Below are positions 43,614 to 54,422 of a DNA stretch of 64,000 nt, piece after piece (within the stretch, counting starts at the first letter, position 1; every line of letters begins with the position of its first letter). The notes under the pieces were generated by a model. It worked only from the letters and a program-made list of their open reading frames with translations. It was not told where the DNA came from and searched no databases. The stretch is from the NCBI GenBank assembly GCA_024220505.1, contig JAKZZE010000009.1, positions 10,001 through 74,000 of the forward strand. Reading direction: 5' to 3'. The position numbers and the translations under genes are program-made. This stretch comes from Rhizopus arrhizus. Taxonomy: Eukaryota; Mucoromycota; Mucoromycetes; Mucorales; Rhizopodaceae.

Positions 43614-45080
43614 TTGTAGTATTGTTTGGGTTTATTGGGTTAGGGTTTAAATAAACAGAGATTTGAGTTGTAATTAACATAAGAGTTGACTTTTTGTGAA
43701 TTAGATTTGGTTGGCTATATTAATGTGAGATTGTTAGGCTTTCGGTATAAGTTATTGAGACAAAGCTTTGGTAATTGAATAAGGTATTGGTTAAAGTAAT
43801 ATCCAAAAAGAGTAGATAATTCGAGTTATAAGTTCGCTTGTGTAGAATGACCACCAGATCTTGTTAAGTAGATCAGACTGAATTGAATAAAAGTAAAATA
43901 AAAAGATAAAATAAAAAAGAGATTACAATGAAGTATATTGTTATTTTCGTAACCTTGTGGGTTTATTGAGTGCTTTATATAGAAGTTTTTCTTGAAATTT
44001 CAAAGTAAGGTACTGTAGTGACCACCAGATCTTTTATGTAAGATCAAATATAAGTAAATAAAATGTAAAGATAAAAATAAAGGGATCAGGAACTTTTTAT
44101 GAGAAGGTTGCCTGTTTATTGAATAAAATATATAATAAAATATATGAGTAGAACTGTACTGTCCTTTTTCTTTGACTAAATGGTTGGGATATTTATATGC
44201 TGTAAATTTTTTTTTTTTTTTTTTTTTTTTCTTTTTGACTTTTTTCATTTTTTTGACTTTTTTCATTTTTTAGCTTCTTTGTTACAATATGATTCAAGGG
44301 ATTATTGATTCTTCCTATTTGTAAAATAAAAGAAGTATTTTGATTCAAAGGAGATTTATTTGGATAAGGTAATGTTACTTAGTAGGTACTTGTGATTTGA
44401 GTATAAGGTTATAGAGTAGATTTGATGTATTTAGTTGTTGTTTGAAGTGTTTCGTAAGAGAAACTTGTTATTCTTGATATAAAGTTTAAGCGAAAGCTTG
44501 ATATAGGTAGTGACCACCAGATCTTGTTTGTTAAGATCGATAAAAAGTGTGTTGTAAAATAAAAAGATAATATAAAAAGGGGTTCAAAGAGCTCAATGAA
44601 GAGTCTGAATATGAGATATAAGTGATTCTTTTATTGATATTGATAAGAATAAGAATAAAAATAAAAAGGATTTGTTGGATATTTATATAAAATTTGTTGC
44701 CTTGATTCTCCTTGTTAGATTAATTTTTCCTTTAACCGAAAGTTTTCGGTCTAGCGACTCAAGTCATTTTGTTGACTCAAGTCGCCAATACGACTTGCAT
44801 CGGAAAGGATTTGTACGACCCGATTGCCGTTTTCGTCACAGTAAGATAATAATAATAATAATTCTTGATAAATTGTTGATATTTATATGTTTTTGGTTTT
44901 CTTGATTTTGTGATGTTTTTAGATTTTTGTGTTTTCCTTTGAATTGTGAATTTGGTTGAGTTATTCAATTTCATTGAGTTATCAAAAATTATTGAGGACA
45001 TGAACTTAGTTCAGGTCCGAACTTTCTTCGTCACATTAACTTTTGGATCGTTTGAAAAGATCGTTCCTTTCGTTACAACA
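43595..45080 (-). repeat. LTR-like unit 2
   Basis: Begins TGTAATTTTTG at 43595 and ends CGTTACAACA at 45080, about 1.49 kb. It holds three modules (43849, 44020, 44512) in an order parallel to unit 1: the second module of each carries the ATCAGGAACTT variant and is followed by a T-rich tract with TTTTTGACTTTTTTCA. Boundaries are inferred from the recurrent ACAACA end. Confidence 0.45.
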
Positions 45081-45096
45081 TGATCTTCCACGACAC

Positions 45097-45635
45097 TGTA
45101 ATTTTTTGTTGCTTCAATGGCTTGTAAGAGTTAACGGTTTTGAAATAAAGTAAAGTTGATGAAAATGGATAAAAAAAATAAGAGTTGGGTAGAGTATTGA
45201 TATTAGGTTCGCTTATAAGTGACCACCAGATCTTGTTAAGTAGATCAAACTTGTTTGTAATAAAGTAACTTGATAAGAGTATTAAAAGGTTTTACAATGA
45301 AGATAATTGGCTTCAAGGGACTTGTCTTGCTTGTGTTTTAAGAGTGTTATACCAAAAGATTCAGGGATAAAGATACTTGATTTATTGGATAAAATATATT
45401 TAAGATAAGTAAAGTTAAAATATATAAGTCAAGAGAAGTAAGTCAAGATAAGTGAAGTAAAATAAAAATAAAAGCTTGTCTATTTTATAGACAAAAGAAA
45501 ATAAAGTTTGATTTTTGAAATAAGGTTTGATTTTTGAAATAAGCTTCAATTTTTGAAATAAAGTTCAAAAATTGAACAAGGTTCAATATGGGGTACTCAC
45601 TAGGCGCAATCGTCATAACTTGCTTCGTCACAACA
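45097..45635 (-). repeat. LTR-like unit 3 (short, one module)
   Basis: 539 bp from TGTAATTTTTTG to GTCACAACA. Its first part repeats 42175-42555 nearly base for base, including the module at 45221 and AGAGTGTTATACCAAAAGAT. Relative to units 1 and 2 it lacks two modules, apparently through an internal deletion. No target-site duplication is visible (GACAC on the left, CTTGA on the right). It ends 22 bp from the tRNA gene. Confidence 0.6.
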
Positions 45636-45657
45636 CTTGAATTACGACAAAAAAAAT

Positions 45658-45740
45658 TGAAGGGAGTGGGATTCGAACCCACGCCTCCGAAGAGAACACG
45701 ACCTTAACGTGTCGCCTTAGACCAACTCGGCCATCCCTCC
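45658..45740 (-). tRNA. tRNA-Leu (anticodon AAG)
   Basis: 83-nt class II tRNA on the minus strand. The acceptor stem GGAGGGA pairs with TCCCTTC, leaving discriminator A as expected for Leu. The anticodon stem ACACG/CGTGT encloses TTAAGGT, anticodon AAG. A long variable arm (TCTC TTCG GAGG), T-arm GTGGG TTCGAAT CCCAC and a T8 polymerase III terminator just downstream complete it. No intron. The A-box (TGGCCGAGTTGG) and B-box (GGTTCGAATCC) are intact. Retroelement remnants lie on both sides. Confidence 0.97.
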
Positions 45741-45784
45741 TATATTTTTTTGGTAAACTGTATAAAATAGATATTCCCAAGATT

Positions 45785-45804
45785 ATGTCCGGCCCGAACA
45801 TAGT
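45785..45804. promoter_or_regulatory. Near-palindrome upstream of tRNA-Leu
   Basis: TATGTCCGGCCCGAACATA lies about 45-65 bp upstream of the tRNA start. Its arms TATGTCCGG and CCGAACATA match with one mismatch. GTCCGGCCCGAA resembles the GTCCGGNNCGGA element of the ribosomal protein promoters in this window, differing at one base. It could instead be flank or LINE sequence. Confidence 0.3.
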
Positions 45805-45860
45805 AATTTGCGAGCCGCGTATTTACGTCATCCTTATGTGTTTATATTCCTGAAATTTGT

Positions 45861-46460
45861 GTGGGCCTACAACAACGAATGAACGGTTATGGATCAAAGC
45901 TCCTCTCGCAGTGCCGTCCAAAATTATCTATTGACCCAATCCTCTGGATACCCATGACTCATCAAGAGCGTAGTCGCTGTATTCGTTGGCGCCTTGGCTG
46001 GTTGCCTGGAGGGAAACCACGTCAATGTCTCATACATCCTACTTGTATGCTCACTCGTTCACACGTCATTACATGCCGTCAGATACATCAACGACTATGC
46101 CTCCCAATCTCCATCTCGGATCCTCTGTCTTTTCTTCTCAATAAGCTCCCCACAATTCCTCGCGTCTCCCAAAGGTATGTTGACTCTTGGCGGTTTTATT
46201 GGCCGACTATCTGTTCCATTCTCTTTGAAATAGACCAACTTCAACACGACTGCTTCCCCCAGGAAACCAACTCATCGGGTGAACGTTTTCTTCGTTGGCT
46301 CGATGGTAACAAATAATCCTTAGCCTCATTTGCCTTTATTCTTATCACACCTTTTTACCCTTGTGCCTAAAGGGGTTTTTTAGATTCTTTTACAAACCTT
46401 CTGACCTCGTCCGGGCGGTCTTTCATTGCGCCCAATAGGACGTTTAATTGAATAAAATCC
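45861..46460 (+). mobile_element. 5'-truncated LINE fragment (ORF2 C-terminus and 3' UTR)
   Basis: An open frame to a stop at 46314-46316 encodes the C-terminal end of a LINE ORF2. It has RSRCIRWRLGWLPGGKP, a Cys/His pattern C..HP..C..LTRSHVI.C typical of zf-RVT-like motifs, and a conserved DPLSFLLNKLP segment. A GC-richer 3' UTR follows to about 46460, ending near AATAAAATC. It belongs to a different subfamily from the LINE at 2.9-8.3 kb. The 5' end is truncated, as is usual for LINEs, and it lies about 120 bp from the tRNA. Confidence 0.7.
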
Positions 46461-48832
46461 GTTATTTTTAATCGAAATTTGTGTGGCCAATTGTGTGGTT
46501 CTGTGCACGTTAATATCTCAATTTATTAAATTGAAGACAGTTTTGATAAAATTTGCTGTAAACATAGTGTGGTATCCCAACTTACTTTAAACATGATTTA
46601 TATTCAATTTATATGAAATCAGGGTAGTGAACGCTTTACAAAGATTTATTACAGTCTTTTCTCTATTATTCGGCCATAACTAATTCCACTCCTTTAACTC
46701 AATACAAGTTGTTTTAATATAGCTCCTGATGCAATGAGACATAAAGGAAAAAATATATCTACTTAAGCAATAATTATAAACATTCTACTTGCATAACCAG
46801 GAACAGGTCTTCATACTAAAATTTATTCATACTAGATCTACAGCTACAATTAATTAAAGTATCTTGAAAAAGATTTAATTGAATCTTCATGAAAAGGATA
46901 TAAATACCAGATACTATAATATTAAATAGAAATATAACTTTTTAAGTCTCGTTGAATTTTATAGTCTTTTTTTATTCTTACGAGATAACACATAGAACTA
47001 CAATTAAGTAGTATTTAAACGTAATAATGTGTTAGCATGTAAAATATCAATTTATTTCATGTATATACTTTGTCAATCCCGACTAGTGACTGAAGAGAAA
47101 GTACTTACATTAAATTATGAATTGATATTGGTTGGGAACTCAACACAATGAATAAGCAGCCAATATGTAACGCATACATTAATATCTATACTTTGAAAAG
47201 TACATAAGCTCTAGACATTTGTTATTAAATAAAACCATCTTGTATTTTAATTCTATTGGATCCTTATTTTTAATCATTTCGTAAACAAAATGATGGGAAT
47301 TTTAAATGTTTTAATCAATTGATATACATGTCATTTTAGCATAATAAGGATAATTACCATACAGCCATAGTACTTTACAGTGGTCAATTGATTTGAATGT
47401 ACACAAATTAACCCTCGACCTTAGAATAAGAAAGAGTCCTATTAAAATACTTTGATAATAAGCTAAATAATAACACTTACTGGTCACCTATCGATTCAGT
47501 TGTTGCTTGTATGCTTATTCCCTCTGAGTCATTGTGAAATCTTGAAAGTGTTTAAATATATTTATTGTATCGTTGACTTATTACCAGACGGGTTTCATAG
47601 ATCATAAGCTGCGGTCTTAGCGTTGATAGTATCTTGACAATGTAAAATTGAGGCATTTCTTGACGAACTTGGCTCAAATTTATGTAACCATATAAATAGC
47701 ATACAGTATGGAATAGAGGTATTAATGTTTCTCGATTAATAAAGCTAACAAATCAATCATTCAACAGGTCTCTTGGACCTCTTTATTGCATAGGACAAAA
47801 AAGAATTTATTTAATACAACTTATGCTTTATAATGTAGCAATGTGATTTAGGGCTCACAATCATGCGGTATAAATTGCATGCATAGCATAAGTATTCTAT
47901 ATGGTATACAATGTAAGATTAATTTAAAAGCTTTTTTGAGTGATCTTGCACGATATTAAAAAAAATACTACGCTGAATTCGACACATAGATAACTTCACT
48001 TTTAATTTCTCATATGTGTTCTTTTGTTTTAGAAATGTTGCACAATAATAATTGCGAAGTGAAAACCGGTTTCTTTTTCTTTATTTTTGATGTATGTTTT
48101 ATATATGTCTTAAGTTACTGGTTTTCATAATTAATTTGTTATCAAGATGAAAACTTATATTAATAGATAACTGTGTATATGGTTGTTAGTTCGCTGAATT
48201 AGTATTGCATTTGGCTTTCAGTCCTAAATCAAGCTTCATAGTAAAATTAGTAGTACAAACAAGTGATTGGCAAATGGTAATAAAGATTACATTTACATCT
48301 TAAGCAAAATATGCCAGGGAAGCTGACCTGACTGCTTATGGAGGAAATATACAGTAAGGAACCAATAAAATATATCAAATCAGTTAATCATCCAATGTGA
48401 TAGTTTTAGTTGGCATCTATAGTAAAACATATTTAGCTTCAGTATCTCTTCGAACACATGCTTTTATGATGCTAATAAACTCTCCAAATTAATCTCAATC
48501 TTTTCACATTTCAGTTTAATGTATTTTACTTCTTGTTTACTAAGAATTATGTTTTCTACGTGATCCAGTCCAAGCTGTTGTTAGATAATCAGTGATAATT
48601 TCAAATTAATTCAAATGAATCATAACAGTAGTAGTATGCCACTGTATAAATCTAAAGAGTTATAGTTAACACCAATTTATAATCAATTTAATATGAAAAT
48701 TCTTTTTAATATGTTTCAGTTCTAGCAAAATGTGTATTATAAACAAAATAGTGTATTTCATTTGTTACCAGGAAGGTTATATATAATGTAACTCAAATAG
48801 TAGTATATAAATATGCCTTGTTTTTCTCAGCG
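46461..48832. other. Gene-free AT-rich region
   Basis: 2.4 kb with no open frame of note, no RNA gene and no recognisable repeat. Confidence 0.55.
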
Positions 48833-49165
48833 ATGAATATTAATTTGTATGAACAAATGCTATACTCTTTTATTTGCTTGTTCTCGTTTTCTTTCTTTTT
48901 ATTACAAGCAGAATGTAAAACTTCATACAATGATGCTTGTACTGCAACTGGTAGATCCAAGGCTTCCTGTAAAATAAAAAGTACATCATTAGCCTCATTA
49001 TGTGCTTTAAGCAATGGTAAAGGAGAATTGCTTTGTAATAGCGCTTGTAAATCTATAAAAGGACAAGCTGCTGGTAAATGTGGATTGTTCAACTGTGATT
49101 GCTATAAAACAGTAGGAGAATGTGTGAAAGGTAATTTAGATGGTCAAGGTCAATGTGGAAATTAG
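48833..49165 (+). CDS. Small cysteine-rich secreted protein
   Basis: 110 aa from ATG 48833 (a second ATG at 48857 would give 102 aa and a tidier signal peptide). A strongly hydrophobic stretch ending near AEC at residues 26-28 is a signal peptide. The rest is Cys-rich (10 or 11 Cys depending on the cleavage site), with spacings such as C-X2-C, C-x-C and repeated C-X4-5-C, plus many Lys, Gly and Ser. No family was recognised. Small secreted Cys-rich proteins in fungi are often wall-associated, antimicrobial or effector-like; none of these roles is shown. No introns. It stands alone in a large gene-poor region. Confidence 0.75.
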   Translation: MNINLYEQMLYSFICLFSFSFFLLQAECKTSYNDACTATGRSKASCKIKSTSLASLCALSNGKGELLCNSACKSIKGQAAGKCGLFNCDCYKTVGECVKGNLDGQGQCGN

Positions 49166-49903
49166 ATAATTAGTGGACAGTGATAATGAGCAAAACAAAA
49201 CAAAGAACAAAAGCAAAAAGGTACTGAAGGAACTGTACAAGGATTCTTTGAATAGCTCAATGATAAATATAATAGATGCTGCTTCATGCTTCATTGCTCC
49301 ACATTTTATATAATAAATTTACTCTTGGCATTTTCTCAGTATCTTTGTTTTCCAACCTTCCTTTTTGTTCTGTTAGCTACAAAAAGGCGTTATGTATACA
49401 CAATACCAATATATCCAATTTTAGAACGAGTTATATAGTGACTATGGTCAATTATGACAAAAGCTTTATGATTTTTGGATAAAATACTGGATGTATGTAA
49501 GCGTTATTCAAAATCAATTATTCTGCATATGTAAAGGTATTTGCGCATTTTGATGCATTAATAGATGATCAGCGTGCCAATTAAATGAAAGAATATTTTA
49601 TTAAAAGTAGTAAATAATGCTATAATTTGTCGTATTAAAAGCAAACTTATTATATGTGCTATATATCCCTTTATCTTTTGCATGATATATTATTCTTTTC
49701 ATTTCCTTCGATTAACTCTTGAAGTAGGATGAGTTTTTTTCAAAGCCATTTTACTTTGACCCCTTTTTTTGGAATGATTTTGAAACTCAATAAGACCCTT
49801 TTTCTTAGTGATATAAAAAAGCTTTTTTTTTTCATTATAAGTATATATGATAATAATAATAATAATAATAAACAATAGACAAAGAAAGATCTTCCCTGCT
49901 ATT
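49166..49903. other. Intergenic with ATA microsatellite
   Basis: No gene recognised. An (ATA)n run lies at about 49849-49872. Confidence 0.5.
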
Positions 49904-50317
49904 TTATCGTTTTCGTTTTTTCGTAATTTGATTTAGAGTAGAAGAAGTTTGAGTAGCTGATAATGTTGTTGAATAATATTTATTATCATAAGCCGTTGGT
50001 GCCGAAAGGTTATGAATGGATGGTAATCTTTGTAAATTTGGGTCAATAGTATATTGATTTGATGAAAGAGCTGTCAACATATCTTCTATATTTTTTAATC
50101 TTTCTTCAATCGATTCTAAAGCAACTCTTGTTAACCCATTTCGTTTTTCATCGTTCTGTAAGGCTGTAGGATAAATACAGTTCGCTGCTGATTTTTGACA
50201 ATTGCGGCAAGGTTGTTCTCCATTGCATTTTGTTTTTTTTCTTCGACATTCAGCGCATGCGCTCACAATCTTGGCGCGTTTCTTGAGTGGTTCTATTGGA
50301 GCGTTGTTGTCAGGCAT
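49904..50317 (-). CDS. Zn2Cys6 (Gal4-type) transcription factor, short
   Basis: 137 aa from ATG 50317. The binuclear zinc cluster C-X2-C-X6-C-X5-C-X2-C-X6-C begins at CAECRRKKTKC (residues 21-47), preceded by a basic KKRAK segment and followed by a predicted coiled coil (ESIEERLKNIEDML) suited to dimerisation. There is no fungal middle-homology domain; the protein ends with a basic TKKRKR. Very short regulators of this type occur in Mucoromycota. Targets are unknown. Divergent from muskelin across 344 bp. Confidence 0.85.
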   Translation of the reverse strand: MPDNNAPIEPLKKRAKIVSACAECRRKKTKCNGEQPCRNCQKSAANCIYPTALQNDEKRNGLTRVALESIEERLKNIEDMLTALSSNQYTIDPNLQRLPSIHNLSAPTAYDNKYYSTTLSATQTSSTLNQITKKRKR

Positions 50318-50661
50318 ATGTAAAAAAAGGAAGGAAGGAAAGATATGGGGGTAATAAGGAAAGACTGTTAAAAAAGGAGAGAACCTAATATGAACCCTTT
50401 TTTATATAAAAAATTGAAAAAGAAAAAAAGCGATGTGGGAACAATGCGCACAAACTTTTCATTGGCCAAAACGGAATTAAGCCGGTAAAAAGATGGATAC
50501 ATCAAAAGGTTAACAAGTTGGTGTAACAAGAAGATTGATATTTGAACTGTGGAAAGAACGCTCAAGAAAGGCTTCAAAACAAGGGGTAGATACGAATGTT
50601 TTAATAAATACCATAATCTTTTTCTTTTCCTTTTACTCTCTCTTTGTTTTTTATACAAAAA
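50318..50661. promoter_or_regulatory. Divergent intergenic region (Zn2Cys6 / muskelin)
   Basis: 344 bp between two divergent starts, A-rich and T-rich near each gene. No defined element was recognised. A frame open across it on the minus strand looks spurious. Confidence 0.4.
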
Positions 50662-53119
50662 ATGAGCCAAAGTAGCACGAACGAATTAATTACAGACAAA
50701 GCAACAATTGGAACAATTAAAGAATGTCAATCTATGCCTTTAATATTATCAAATCAAACTGAAAATTACATAAAGCAAAAAGAAAAGCACCGGCACACCA
50801 ATCAAAATTCTTCTTCTATCGTTCATAATCACTTTCATACATCTACTCCTAGTTGCAGTTTATTAGAGGAATCCCAAGACGTCTTACTAACATATACCAT
50901 TTATCAGTATTCATCGTATTCTTTGTATTATCATCCGCAAAATATACTTGAAGATAAACCAAGAAATCAACTTTCTAGGTGGTCAAGTGGAACACAAGAT
51001 AGTCAACAATATATAACCATTAAGTTCGATGTACCAGTCATTGCGCGTAAATATCCAGTCTGAACGACAGAGAAAGCGTTAACATTTTTTACTGTTAGGT
51101 TCAATTATGTTTGGAAAATTTTATCAAAGTAACAGTAGTGATAAGGAAAAGGAAAATTAATATCTAATACGTTTGTAAAAGGCCATGTTTGTAATTTGAA
51201 AGAATTCAAAGTCTTGGGTGGATTAGACCCAGATGGAAGTATGATAGAATTATTACACAGCGGTAAAATGAAATGAAAGGTATAAAAAAATGTCTTATTA
51301 TCGTTGTATAGGTTTAAAGAATGATAGCGAGCCTGAAGTATTTCCATTAAAACATCATTATAAAGAAATGGTAAGATAGAATGCAAAAGAAGTTCATATT
51401 AACAATATATTAGGTATTTCCTGTTCAATATATCAAAATTATTCCATTAGCAGCTTATGGTACAAGTTTCAATTTTAGTATATGGTATCTTGAAGTTAAA
51501 GGAATAAGCGAAAAATCAACTGTTCATAAAATATCTGAAGAATATGAAGCTGTATGAATATATACATATTGCTATAACTTATTATTAACTATTTTACAGT
51601 TTAAAGATATGGAAACAATGCGATTATGCTTAAAATACTTTAGACAAAAGAATCTGATGGATGTATTTCATCTTTTAAAAAACAGAATTGATGTTGAACT
51701 AGAACATCCAATAATTTCTAGTTTACATCATCAGCTTGTATTGGTTGGTGACTTTGATACAGTAGAAAAGACTCTAGAAACATTATTTGAAACAGAAGTA
51801 TTTGAATCTCACTGTCAACGATCGCCTTATACAGCTATTTGGAAAAAGATGAGTCCAATACATGAAAATGGTACCCAAAGAATACACAAAATTACTTTGT
51901 GTTTATGTGTGTGTAGTAACTATTTGTAGAAGACATAGTTCCTTGTGGCAGAGGAGGACATCAAATGTGCATTGATATTGAAGAAAGAGTGATTTATGTT
52001 TTGGGAGGATATGACGGTAAATGCGACTTGAGTGATTTTTGGTGTTATGATGTTGCAGAGAATTCATGGCTCTTATTGAGTTCAGATACAGAAAGGTAAG
52101 TAAAAGATACAAGAATAAGATGATAGAGGTTTATACATGAAAAAGTGAACTTGGTCCAGGTCCAAGGTCATGTCATAAAATGTGCTACGACCCACAATCG
52201 GATGCTATATATGTTTTGGGTCGATACGTGAATAGTCCAGAGGACAATCTAGTTATGCTTCAACCAGATCTTTTTAAATATAGTCTTAAAAATGATTCTT
52301 GGGTTAAACTAAGCAGCAATACAGCTGTAAGTGCTGTTCAATTAAGGGAGAAGAATAAAGCCTTACACGGTTTATATAGGATGATGGGGGGCCAGAGCTA
52401 GTGTTTGACCATCAAATGTGTGTTGATTCCAAAAACGGCATTATCTATGTCTGTGGAGGCAAAGTAATTAGCCGAGATTGTACTTCTCCTTCATATAGCG
52501 GTCTTTATGCTTACAAGATAGAGACCAATGAATGGGATATATTAAGGTAATAAAAGATAATACCATACAACTCAAATAATTAAATTGTTAATACAAATAT
52601 GTAGATCAGATGATGCAAATACATCTGATGGTACAACAGCAAGCAGGGTGGGTCATTCTACAGTGATTGATGAAGGTAATAATTCCTTATATATATTCGC
52701 TGGTCAACGTTCACACGAATGCTTTTATGACTTGTTCAAATACAATATTTCACAAAACTTGTTCACCGAAATAGACCACAGACACAAAGATGAGCTTAGT
52801 GGAGAGGCGGGTTTCACACACAGGGTCACTTTTGATGAAAAATTACAAGAAATGTATATATTTGCAAGTTATACTCGTAGTACGAGATGGGAAAGGATAA
52901 AGAATGTATTTTATGTTTATTCTTTGAGATACAACACATGGCAAAAAGTATATGAGCATGAAATCCTTGATTGTTTACCATCAAACCCTAGCTATCCAAT
53001 ACCAAGGTATGCTCACCAGATGGTTTATGATCCTTCATCGAAAACACATTATGTGTTTGGTGGAAATCCCGGAAATGACAAAAATTCAAGACTAAATGAT
53101 TTATGGGAATTGAAATTGA

Positions 53120-53162
<43 letters not shown>

Positions 53163-53643
53163 CAATCAGAAGCAGTTTCTTTTACATATTTAATATCGAT
53201 TTTTATAGACCAGAGCCAGCAGATATACTTCGTCAATGTTTATTCATGGTACGGATGCAAAAACTAAAAGAACTCTGCTGTGAATCATATAAAAGGGGTC
53301 AAGATAATGGCAATATGAAAAAGACATCGGCTGCACTCAATTATCTGCGTACACGTGTAACACCTTTAGTAGATTATGAAGATGAAAGTCAAGTCAACGA
53401 GTTTCAAGAAATGTGTACAAGTGTTTGCTTACTTGGTAGCTCAACAGAACAACAACAGGCTTATTTAATGAAGTTAGAAGGTAGACATATATGGATTTAC
53501 AGATAAATTATTTAATTAACATGTGCTATAAAGCTAATCTATACACGGAAAGAAGTCAGTTGTTTGAGAGACTATTAAAATACATTCCTCAAGAAATGAA
53601 GGAGCCTGTAGAAAAGTTGACTAATACAATCAAAATGATTTAA
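50662..53643 (+). CDS. MKLN1: Muskelin homologue (discoidin-like, LisH/CTLH, kelch)
   Basis: Twelve exons: 50662-51046, 51099-51128, 51182-51262, 51312-51370, 51414-51551, 51600-51870, 51930-52095, 52146-52326, 52380-52546, 52605-53123, 53209-53480 and 53534-53643, giving 792 aa (human 735). Muskelin is a substrate-receptor subunit of the CTLH/GID E3 ubiquitin ligase. Seen in order: a Ser/His-rich N-terminal extension, the muskelin N-terminal discoidin-like domain (MFGK..HVCNLKEFKV..SFNFSIWYLE), a LisH/CTLH-like helical region (MRLCLKYFRQKN), then kelch repeats such as GGHQMCID..YVLGGYDG and RSCHKMCYD, and a C-terminal helix with SQLFERLLKYIP. Every junction restores the family sequence in phase. 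Introns are 43-85 bp; intron 10 contains A36. Confidence 0.9.
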
Positions 53644-53700
53644 ACTAAAATAAAGTTTTCCCTTTCATCATTCTTTATATTTTATCTATTTTATTTTTAT

Positions 53701-54334
53701 ATGGATCGATTCACAAAAATAAGTCTAATTTATGCCCATGGTACTATTATGGTGATTGTATGGCTAATAGTCGTACCATTTGCTATAGCAGCCAATATGT
53801 ATGCTAGAAAGAGACAGTTGTCGTGGGGGCCAAGAGTTCATATGATAATCATGTTGGTCACTGTACCTTTATTATTCTTAACATCTGTCGTTGCAGCATT
53901 CAGTGTGGTCGGTAAACTTGAGCCAAAACCTCATTCAGTAATAGCCGCGATAAAAACAAAAAAAAAAAAAAAATGGACTTATTGAGCCCTTTATATAGAT
54001 CATTGGTATTGTTATTTGTGTTGGTACAGGAGTTCAAATAACATTAGTTATTGTCAATCATGTCATATTTCGTTGTAAATGGTTACTAATGACTTCACTA
54101 TGGCATAACCGAGTTCATACTTGGCTAGGAAGATGTTTAGCCTCTGCTGCCTTATTAAACGTTGGATTAGGGATGAGAATAATAAGAACAAGGTTTGCAC
54201 TCTATATTGCATTCTCTATCTGGGTAGCTTTCTTGGCTGGGTTATTTTTATATTTAGCTTGGATGAAGAGTGAAAACAGAAATAGCTCAAAAAGTTATAA
54301 AGTAGTTGATAAGGAAGAAGATACAAAGATTTGA
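53701..54334 (+). CDS. Cytochrome b561-domain membrane protein
   Basis: Two exons: 53701-53937 and 53999-54334, giving 190 aa. Five or six hydrophobic helices carry the spaced histidines expected to ligate two b-type hemes: AHGTIM, VHMII, PHS at the splice junction and VHTWLGR. This matches the eukaryotic cytochrome b561/ferric reductase transmembrane domain. No DOMON domain is attached. Likely a transmembrane electron carrier, with acceptor unknown. The 61-bp intron contains an A15 run. It starts 57 bp after the muskelin stop, on the same strand. Confidence 0.75.
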
Positions 54335-54422
54335 AATAAAAGAGAAAAAGGAGAAAGATGGGAGCTAATATACAGCATTTTGCAAATGTTTATTTCAAAA
54401 TTGGGAGAAACGTTTTGGAAAT

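Larger units (their letters stand above)
39964..45234. repeat. Eight dispersed copies of a GACCACCAGATCTT hairpin module
   Basis: Module starts: 39964 (AACCACC variant), 42299, 42678, 43117 (GATGTT variant), 43849, 44020, 44512 and 45221. Each is preceded by a GCTTG..AGTGACC-like context and followed by a short inverted repeat (GATCTTGTTAAGTAGATC type, or GATCTTA..TAAGATC at 42678), then A-rich sequence. Most then have ATTACAATGAAG..GGCTTCAAGGGACTT, a second hairpin; 42678 and 44020 instead have ATCAGGAACTTTTATGAG. All are in the same orientation. A ninth GACCACCA sits at 42165-42172 at the expected primer-binding site of the gag element. Confidence 0.85.

Noticed and set aside
43595..45635. 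CRISPR-like or satellite array
   Set aside because: The repeats are irregularly spaced, lie inside TG..CA-bounded LTR-like units and the organism is a eukaryote.
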